From positions 1 to 5,078 of the forward strand of contig CAMDMH010000314.1 of NCBI GenBank assembly GCA_945901835.1: a stretch of DNA of 5,078 bases. The letters run 5' to 3'. This DNA is from Devosia equisanguinis. GTDB lineage: Bacteria; Pseudomonadota; Alphaproteobacteria; Rhizobiales; Hyphomicrobiaceae. A program made the translations under genes and the position numbers. Positions 1-5,078 of the stretch are shown here, piece after piece (position 1 is the stretch's first letter; each line of letters starts with the position of its first letter). The notes beneath the pieces are model-generated. The model made no database searches. It saw only the letters and a list, made by a program, of their open reading frames with translations, and was not told the DNA's origin.

Positions 1-1438
<1,438 letters not shown>

Positions 1439-1452
1439 GCCGGTTTTGACGT

Positions 1453-2391
1453 TTAGATTCGCAGCAGCCGACGGGTGTTGCTGCTTGAGACAAGGGCATG
1501 CGCGTCGGCGGAAAGGCGTGCGTCATCGAGTGCGCGGCCGAGTTTGCCGCATATCGGGCCGTCGTTGACGATGGGCCAATCGCTGCCGGTGAGGATGTTC
1601 GATTCCCCGAGAATGTCGCCGGCAGCGCGTATCATGACCGGGTCGAACTCCATCGTGTCGATGAAGACGTTGTGGCGTAGGATGTCGCGTGTTCCCGTCG
1701 GCAGCTTGGAGAAGTGCGAGAAACCGGCGGCCATCGCGAGACCGCCGAAGGCCAGCGCGGTGACGACGACTTTCAAGCTCGGAAGTTGTGTGAACGTGCC
1801 GCCTTCGATCAGAGCGATAAGGGCTTGCGAATTTACCGTGCCTCGCGCGAACAGCGTGCCAATACGGCCGTAGGGCTCCATCTGCCCGAGGAGTGGTTGC
1901 GGGTTTACCGGATGGACGAATACGGGAACGCCGAGACGGGCAGCGACTTCGAGCGTCGGCCGGGCTTCGGGCGCATCGATGAGGCGATCTCCTTTTGCAC
2001 ATTCGACGAAGACGCCCTTCAGGCCCAGCTTCGTGATCGCGCGTTCGAGTTCGCGGGCGGCGCGGTCACCGTCGTAGGCTTCGACGGTGGCGAGAGCGTA
2101 GATGCGGCCGGGGTGACGGGATTGAAGCGCGGCCAGTTCGTCGTTGATCGCGACAATCGTGGTGTGGGGCACGTTGCCAGCGGCATCGCAGATGTGAGCC
2201 GTCGGACAGTTGATGACGCGGGCGGCTAGGTCGCCGGAGGTGATATCGGCGAGCAGCAGCGTTTCGTCAGATAAGAGCTTGTTGGTCGGGCCCCAACGCG
2301 CTTTCTGCGTCGGTGGAGCGTTCTCCACCGTCGTCAGGCGGAAGCGTGCGGGGACGTGGTGGCAATGGAAGTCGATGATCTCCGATAGCAT
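1453..2391 (-). CDS. Amidohydrolase-2 family metal-dependent hydrolase/decarboxylase, ACMSD-like
   Basis: Predicted cytoplasmic TIM-barrel enzyme of 312 residues, a normal length for the amidohydrolase-2 family (aminocarboxymuconate-semialdehyde decarboxylase, gamma-resorcylate decarboxylase and relatives). From the ATG at 2391, strand 1 carries the HxH metal motif in IIDFHCHHVP (His9, His11). The third metal histidine is in VFVHPVNP (His160), and the late aspartate is in LTGSDWPIVND (Asp271). The usual strand-6 LKxVxxHGGG motif instead reads LKVVVTALAFGG, with no histidine; in ACMSD that position is the catalytic His228. This could mark a distinct subfamily with a changed mechanism. The start is ATG 2391 because AAGGA (2404-2400) lies 8 bases upstream. 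The in-frame TTG at 2397 would leave a 2-base spacer. The gene begins 2 bases after the ATPase stop, so coupled translation and a role on the imported compound are likely. It is not hutI: it is too short and from a different amidohydrolase branch. The exact substrate is unknown. Confidence 0.85.
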   Translation of the reverse strand: MLSEIIDFHCHHVPARFRLTTVENAPPTQKARWGPTNKLLSDETLLLADITSGDLAARVINCPTAHICDAAGNVPHTTIVAINDELAALQSRHPGRIYALATVEAYDGDRAARELERAITKLGLKGVFVECAKGDRLIDAPEARPTLEVAARLGVPVFVHPVNPQPLLGQMEPYGRIGTLFARGTVNSQALIALIEGGTFTQLPSLKVVVTALAFGGLAMAAGFSHFSKLPTGTRDILRHNVFIDTMEFDPVMIRAAGDILGESNILTGSDWPIVNDGPICGKLGRALDDARLSADAHALVSSSNTRRLLRI

Positions 2392-2393
2392 CG

Positions 2394-3179
2394 TCAATGT
2401 CCTTGGTCTGCTGCCACGGCTTCGACGCGGATCTCTTCGGTGAGTTGGGCCTTGAGCGCCGAGAACTCGGGTGAGGTCTTGATCGTGTAGTGGCGCGGGT
2501 GGGGCAGGTCGATCCTGATGTCGGCCTTGATGCGGCCGGGGCGGGCGGACATGACGACGACGCGGTTCGCCAGGAAAATCGCTTCCTCGATGTCATGGGT
2601 GACGAACAGGATCGTCTTTTTCTCGCGCTCCCAGATGCCGAGCAGCATTTCCTGCATGAGCGCGCGGGTCTGGTTGTCGAGGGCGCCGAACGGCTCGTCG
2701 AGCAGCATGATCTTGGGATCGTTGGCGAGCACGCGTGCGATGGCCGTGCGCTGCTGCATGCCGCCGGAGAGCTGCTTGGGGTAGTGGTTCTCAAAGCCCT
2801 TCAGGCCGACGCGATTGCACCAGTCGCGCGCCGTCGCCGTGCGGGTCTCATGCGCGATGCCTTTTTCGCGCAGGCCGAAGGCGACGTTCTCCTCGATCGT
2901 GAGCCAAGGAAACAGCGTGTAGGACTGGAAGACGACGCCACGCTCCGCGCCGGGTCCCGTGACGGGTTGTCCGTCGAGCAGCACGCTGCCTTCGGTCGGG
3001 CGATCGAGGCCGGCCACGATGCGTAGCAACGTCGATTTTCCGCAGCCGGACGGGCCGAGTATGGTGATGAAATCGTTGTCGTCGATCGACAGCGAGACGG
3101 GGGTGAGGGCGCGGGTGGGCGTGCCGCCGCGGGTGGCGGGGAATTCGCGGCCGACGGATTCGATGGAGAGTTTGGTCAT
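2394..3179 (-). CDS. ABC transporter ATP-binding protein, NitT/TauT (SsuB/TauB-like) family
   Basis: Cytoplasmic ATPase that would power the adjacent permease; 261 residues, normal for SsuB/TauB/NrtD-type subunits. All nucleotide-binding motifs are present in order: Walker A GPSGCGKST (42-50), Q-loop glutamine 85 in VFQSYTLFPW, ABC signature LSGGMQQR (137-144), Walker B IMLLDEP (157-163) with catalytic Glu162, D-loop GALD (165-168) and H-loop His195 in FVTHDIEEA. The FPWLTIEENVAFGL stretch after the Q-loop is typical of this family. Start chosen: ATG 3179, preceded by GGAG (3190-3187) with a 7-base spacer. An upstream ATG at 3245 would add about 22 residues encoded by the palindromic repeat, rich in Gly, Ser and Pro, which no family member needs. 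The gene follows the permease after 91 bases and runs straight into the hydrolase gene. The family is certain; the transported substrate is not readable from an ATPase. Confidence 0.96.
   Translation of the reverse strand: MTKLSIESVGREFPATRGGTPTRALTPVSLSIDDNDFITILGPSGCGKSTLLRIVAGLDRPTEGSVLLDGQPVTGPGAERGVVFQSYTLFPWLTIEENVAFGLREKGIAHETRTATARDWCNRVGLKGFENHYPKQLSGGMQQRTAIARVLANDPKIMLLDEPFGALDNQTRALMQEMLLGIWEREKKTILFVTHDIEEAIFLANRVVVMSARPGRIKADIRIDLPHPRHYTIKTSPEFSALKAQLTEEIRVEAVAADQGH
2400..2404 (-). promoter_or_regulatory. Ribosome binding site deciding the hydrolase start
   Basis: On the minus strand AAGGA is followed by 8 bases and then ATG (2391-2389), an ideal Shine-Dalgarno spacing. The site lies inside the last codons of the ATPase gene, whose TGA is 2396-2394, so ribosomes finishing the ATPase would be placed next to this start. 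It favours ATG over the overlapping TTG at 2397, which would sit only 2 bases from the site. Confidence 0.6.
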
Positions 3180-3186
3180 CGGCCGG

Positions 3187-3190
3187 CTCC
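3187..3190 (-). promoter_or_regulatory. Ribosome binding site of the ATPase gene
   Basis: On the minus strand GGTGGAG ends at 3187, and 7 bases separate it from ATG 3179. It supports the shorter start and leaves the palindrome at 3202-3242 in the untranslated spacer. Confidence 0.55.
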
Positions 3191-3201
3191 ACCGTGCGGT
3201 G

Positions 3202-3242
3202 TTCCCCCCACCCCTAACCCCTCCCCACGAGGGGGAGGGGGA
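3202..3242. repeat. GC-rich palindromic repeat, copy A (permease/ATPase spacer)
   Basis: A C-run block followed by a perfect 9-bp stem: CCCCTCCCC (3218-3226) pairs with GGGGAGGGG (3232-3240) around a 5-base loop. It belongs to the same family as the copies at 4077-4116 and 4141-4180. On the minus-strand transcript it folds between the permease stop (3271) and the ATPase ribosome binding site. There is no T-run after the stem, so it is not a standard terminator; it may act as an RNA-stabilising or attenuating hairpin. Elements of this C-run/G-run type are, from general knowledge, common between genes of Hyphomicrobiales. Confidence 0.8.
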
Positions 3243-3270
3243 CAATTTGCGGCGGGATTTGAGGTTCGGA

Positions 3271-4062
3271 TCAAGCCAGTCTCCACGGGAACAGGCGCTG
3301 GTTCATCCACTTTACGAGGAAGTCCGAGACGAGGCCGATGATGCCGATGACGAGGATGCCGAAGATGATCTGGCCGGTGTTGAGCAGCGCCTGACTGTCG
3401 ATAATCATATGGCCGATGCCGGACGACGAGCCGATCAGCTCAGCGACGATGACGTAGGTCCAGGCCCAGCCGAGGACGAGGCGCAGGATTTCGGCAATCT
3501 CCGGAGCTGCGTGAGGAATCATGACGCGCTGGACGAGTGTGCGGTCTGATGCGCCCAACGTGTAAGCGGCTTCGACGAGGTCGCGTCGCACCGCGCCGAC
3601 CGCCACAGCGACCATCAGCACGATCTGGAAGAACGAACCGATGAAGATCACGAGCAGCTTCTGCAATTCGCCGATGCCGGCCCACAGGATCAGCAGCGGG
3701 ATGAATGCGGAAGCGGGCAGGTAGCGCGCGAACGAGACGAACGGCTCGAAGAACGCTTCCACCGGTTTCCAGGCGCCCATGGCGATGCCGAGCGGGACAG
3801 CGAGCGCTGCGGCAAGGACGAAGCCGCCGACCACGCGCCAGATGGTCATGCCGATGTCGTAGAGGAAGCCGTGCTGGGTGAGCAGAAGCCAGCCTTCGCG
3901 GATCATCGTCAGTGGATCGGCGAGGAAGGTTCGCGAGACATAGCCGCCGAGCGTCGCCCAGGCCCATGCTGCGAAGAACAGCGCGAAGAATGCAATGCCG
4001 AGCCAGATTCGAGCGATCGTGGACACGGGGTCGAGGGGGCGGAGGCGGAAGTTGGGGGGCAT
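3271..4062 (-). CDS. ABC transporter permease, NitT/TauT (SsuC/TauC-like) family
   Basis: Inner-membrane channel subunit, 263 residues, presumably a homodimer served by the ATPase encoded downstream. Hydrophobic segments suggest six helices at roughly 19-38, 70-97, 112-133, 136-157, 192-211 and 231-252. The cytoplasmic coupling (EAA) loop is clear at 164-189, EAAYTLGASDRTLVQRVMIP and onward, with the conserved glycine (170) and proline (183) that dock onto the ATPase. The SFARYLPASAFIPLLILWAGIGE stretch around helix 3 is a hallmark of SsuC/TauC/NrtB permeases. The start is ATG 4062; GGGGAAG (4080-4074) lies 11 bases upstream, a rather long spacing, and this purine run is itself part of a palindromic repeat. 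The N-terminus before helix 1 is short and basic, as expected for a cytoplasmic end. The gene is intact, with no frameshift. Confidence 0.95.
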   Translation of the reverse strand: MPPNFRLRPLDPVSTIARIWLGIAFFALFFAAWAWATLGGYVSRTFLADPLTMIREGWLLLTQHGFLYDIGMTIWRVVGGFVLAAALAVPLGIAMGAWKPVEAFFEPFVSFARYLPASAFIPLLILWAGIGELQKLLVIFIGSFFQIVLMVAVAVGAVRRDLVEAAYTLGASDRTLVQRVMIPHAAPEIAEILRLVLGWAWTYVIVAELIGSSSGIGHMIIDSQALLNTGQIIFGILVIGIIGLVSDFLVKWMNQRLFPWRLA

Positions 4063-4076
4063 TTGTGGAGCCGCTT

Positions 4077-4116
4077 CCCCCCTCCCCCTTGTGGGGAGGG
4101 GACGGGGGTGGGGGAA
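4077..4116. repeat. GC-rich palindromic repeat, copy B (inverted relative to A)
   Basis: CCCCTCCCC (4079-4087) and GGGGAGGGG (4093-4101) form a perfect 9-bp stem with a 5-base loop, then a G-run block ending GGGGAA. Its reverse complement lines up along its whole length with copy A, differing mainly at the TAA/CGT triplet between the C-run block and the stem and at a few loop bases. Its left edge carries the only candidate Shine-Dalgarno run for the permease gene (4080-4074), so folding could mask that site. Confidence 0.8.
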
Positions 4117-4119
4117 AAA

Positions 4120-4151
4120 GGCGGGGGAAGTGTTCGAGGCTTCACCCCGCC
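4120..4151. repeat. Hairpin joining the inner edges of repeats B and C
   Basis: GGCGGGG (4120-4126) pairs with CCCCGCC (4145-4151), and GAAG (4127-4130) with CTTC (4140-4143), with a single bulged A at 4144 and a 9-base loop. The right arm is the beginning of repeat copy C, so this fold competes in part with that copy's own stem region. Seen by hand pairing only; no folding energy was computed. Confidence 0.55.
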
Positions 4152-4180
4152 CCTAGCGCCTCCCCATCGACGGGAGGGGA
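4141..4180. repeat. GC-rich palindromic repeat, copy C (same orientation as A, diverged)
   Basis: The sequence follows copy A block by block (TTCacCCC, gCCCCTA, CCTCCCC, loop, GGGAGGGGA) but has several substitutions. The stem is shorter: CCTCCC (4159-4164) with GGGAGG (4172-4177), 6 bp around a 7-base loop. It is the most worn of the three copies and lies inverted to copy B about 24 bases away. Confidence 0.7.
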
Positions 4181-4211
4181 CAGGTGGTGGGCCGGCAGGG
4201 GGAAGTTCACA

Positions 4212-4238
4212 GGGGTCAGAGCCGCAGGGTCTGACCCC
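4212..4238. repeat. REP-like palindrome downstream of the binding-protein gene
   Basis: GGGGTCAGA (4212-4220) and TCTGACCCC (4230-4238) form a perfect 9-bp inverted repeat around a 9-base loop. It begins 17 bases past the binding-protein stop on the minus strand. Its sequence is unrelated to the C-run/G-run copies nearby, so two repeat families meet in this spacer. No T-run follows on either strand, so a classical intrinsic terminator is unlikely; a 3'-end-protecting hairpin or a mobile REP-type element is more likely. A second, mutually exclusive stem, CCCCGA (4235-4240) with TCGGGG (4250-4255), shares four of its bases. Confidence 0.75.
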
Positions 4239-4255
4239 GAAGATCCCGCTCGGGG

Positions 4256-5078
4256 CTACTTGATGAAGCTCGCGTCGATGATGTCTTCGATCTTCGGGGT
4301 AGACTTGATGATACCGAGTTCGGTGAGAAGAACAGCGGCTTCCTTCGAGAATTCCTGGATACCGCCCGAGAAGAACTTCTTGTTTTCCTCCGGACCCTGC
4401 CAACGCAGATACTTCGACGAGTTGGCGAACTGCTCTGCGGTCTGCTTCACGTCCACGCCCATGATGCCGTTGGCTTTGGCGGGCTCCTTCGCGATCATGT
4501 CGAGCGCCTCGTAATAGCTCTTCACGATGTTCGCGATGGCGGCTTTGTTGTCGGCGATGAACTTGGGCGTGCAGCCGAAGGTGTCCATCACCATCGGATA
4601 GTCGAGCGTGGTGGCGATGATCTTGCCGGCTTCCTTCTTGTCGCGGACCTGGCTGAGGAACGGCTCATAGGTCATGGCGGCGTCGTTCTGGCCGGCAATG
4701 AACGCCTGTGCAGCGGGGCCAGGCTCCAGATTGACGACAGTGACGTCCTTCACGGTCATGCCGTTCTTCTTGAGGAACCATGCGAGCGCGAAGTAAGGCG
4801 CGGTGCCGGGTGCGGAGGCAGCGACCGTCTTGCCCTTGAGGTCCTTGATCGAGGCAATGGAGTTTCGGACCACCATGCCGTCGGCGCCGTAGCTCTTGTC
4901 GAGCTGGAAGATCTGCTTCGTCGCGACCCCGTTTGCGTTCCAGGAGATCCAGGTCTCGACAGTCGTCGCTGCGCACTGGATCGCACCAGAAGCAATGGCG
5001 AGGTGGCGGCTCGCCTGCGGGATCTTTGTGATCGTTGCGTCGATGCCGTTCTTCTTGAAGATGCCGGCATCCTTGGCG
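4256..5078 (-). CDS. ABC transporter substrate-binding protein, NitT/TauT (NMT1/SsuA-like) family, N-terminus off window
   Basis: Periplasmic ligand receptor for the adjacent permease/ATPase. The frame is open from base 5077 to TAG at 4258-4256 and gives 273 residues. It opens with AKDAGIFKKNGIDATI, the usual early motif of this fold, so an estimated 45-55 residues including the signal peptide lie beyond the right edge. Visible family marks are the lobe stretch VAASAPGTAPYF (fragment 85-96), LEPGPAAQAFIAGQNDAAMTYEP (117-139), where the second lobe meets the ligand cleft, and the C-terminal lysine-rich helices. The ATG at 4876 is internal: homologous sequence continues upstream of it. In transcription order it comes first, 193 palindrome-rich bases before the permease. 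Relatives bind taurine, alkanesulfonates, nitrate, thiamine-precursor pyrimidines or phthalate. The ligand here cannot be told from sequence by eye. Confidence 0.94.
   Translation of the reverse strand, partial: AKDAGIFKKNGIDATITKIPQASRHLAIASGAIQCAATTVETWISWNANGVATKQIFQLDKSYGADGMVVRNSIASIKDLKGKTVAASAPGTAPYFALAWFLKKNGMTVKDVTVVNLEPGPAAQAFIAGQNDAAMTYEPFLSQVRDKKEAGKIIATTLDYPMVMDTFGCTPKFIADNKAAIANIVKSYYEALDMIAKEPAKANGIMGVDVKQTAEQFANSSKYLRWQGPEENKKFFSGGIQEFSKEAAVLLTELGIIKSTPKIEDIIDASFIK

Larger units (their letters stand above)
4063..4255. other. 193-base intergenic spacer packed with palindromes, no gene
   Basis: The spacer between the binding-protein stop and the permease start holds two copies of the C-run/G-run repeat in opposite orientation (4077-4116 and 4141-4180), a hairpin formed between them (4120-4151), and a separate REP-like palindrome (4212-4238). 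I found no convincing reading frame, tRNA or promoter pair. In a minus-strand transcript it would be a heavily folded region, fitting differential expression of the binding protein over the membrane components, as known for REP elements after malE in Escherichia coli. Confidence 0.75.

Noticed and set aside
1475..2229. Long plus-strand open frames opposite the hydrolase gene
   Set aside because: They are GC-rich antisense frames with Arg/Ala-rich or patternless translations, no ribosome sites and no recognisable domain; the minus-strand frame carries all family motifs.
1453..2391. Hydrolase as imidazolonepropionase (hutI)
   Set aside because: HutI is about 400 residues and belongs to a different amidohydrolase branch; this protein is 312 residues with the amidohydrolase-2 layout.
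2392..2397. TTG start of the hydrolase at 2397
   Set aside because: The ribosome binding site AAGGA would be only 2 bases away. ATG 2391 has an 8-base spacer, and the HxH motif still follows at the usual distance.
2490..3026. 178-codon plus-strand frame opposite the ATPase gene
   Set aside because: It is an antisense shadow of an ABC ATPase with every catalytic motif in place; the product matches nothing I recognise.
3180..3245. N-terminal extension of the ATPase from an upstream ATG at 3245
   Set aside because: The extra residues come from translating the palindromic repeat, and a well-spaced GGAG supports the start at 3179.
4063..4255. CRISPR array or riboswitch in the spacer
   Set aside because: The repeats are palindromes of two unrelated types in mixed orientation, without regular spacers, and no known riboswitch core is visible.
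3909..4514. Open frames on both strands across the binding-protein/permease spacer
   Set aside because: They run through the palindromic repeats and into both neighbouring genes, giving Gly/Pro/Arg-rich low-complexity translations.
4874..4876. ATG at 4876 as the true start of the binding protein
   Set aside because: The frame stays open to the window edge, and the 67 residues upstream read as normal NitT/TauT receptor sequence.

Overview
This window looks like a chromosomal segment of a GC-rich alphaproteobacterium, most likely from the Hyphomicrobiales. That placement is an inference from the base composition, the gene content and a family of C-run/G-run palindromes in the spacers. No taxonomic marker gene is present.

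Layout. From the left edge to 1438 (+ strand) lies the C-terminal ~86% of urocanate hydratase (hutU), the second enzyme of histidine degradation; its start is outside the window. It converges, across only 14 bases, on a minus-strand gene set that, in transcription order, runs from the right edge to 1453: (1) a NitT/TauT-type periplasmic substrate-binding protein, whose N-terminus is off the window; (2) a six-helix ABC permease; (3) an ABC ATPase; (4) a TIM-barrel amidohydrolase of the amidohydrolase-2 / ACMSD-like group. The ATPase and hydrolase are separated by 2 bases and are probably translationally coupled. The other two junctions are 91 and 193 bases long and hold GC-rich palindromes.

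How the genes may work together. The binding protein, permease and ATPase form one complete importer of the family that carries taurine, sulfonates, nitrate, thiamine-precursor pyrimidines or aromatic carboxylates. The hydrolase at the end of the operon probably acts on the imported compound or its product. The nearby hutU suggests, but does not prove, an imidazole or other heterocyclic carboxylate substrate. The ligand cannot be read from the sequence.

Non-coding content. Three copies of one ~40-base palindrome family (one in the permease/ATPase spacer, two inverted relative to each other in the binding-protein/permease spacer) and a different 27-base REP-like palindrome just after the binding-protein stop codon are the main structures not explained by genes. 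I see no tRNA, rRNA, CRISPR array, transposase or phage gene. No wholly new system is evident. The most distinctive points are the hydrolase's lack of the usual barrel histidine and the palindrome-filled operon spacers.
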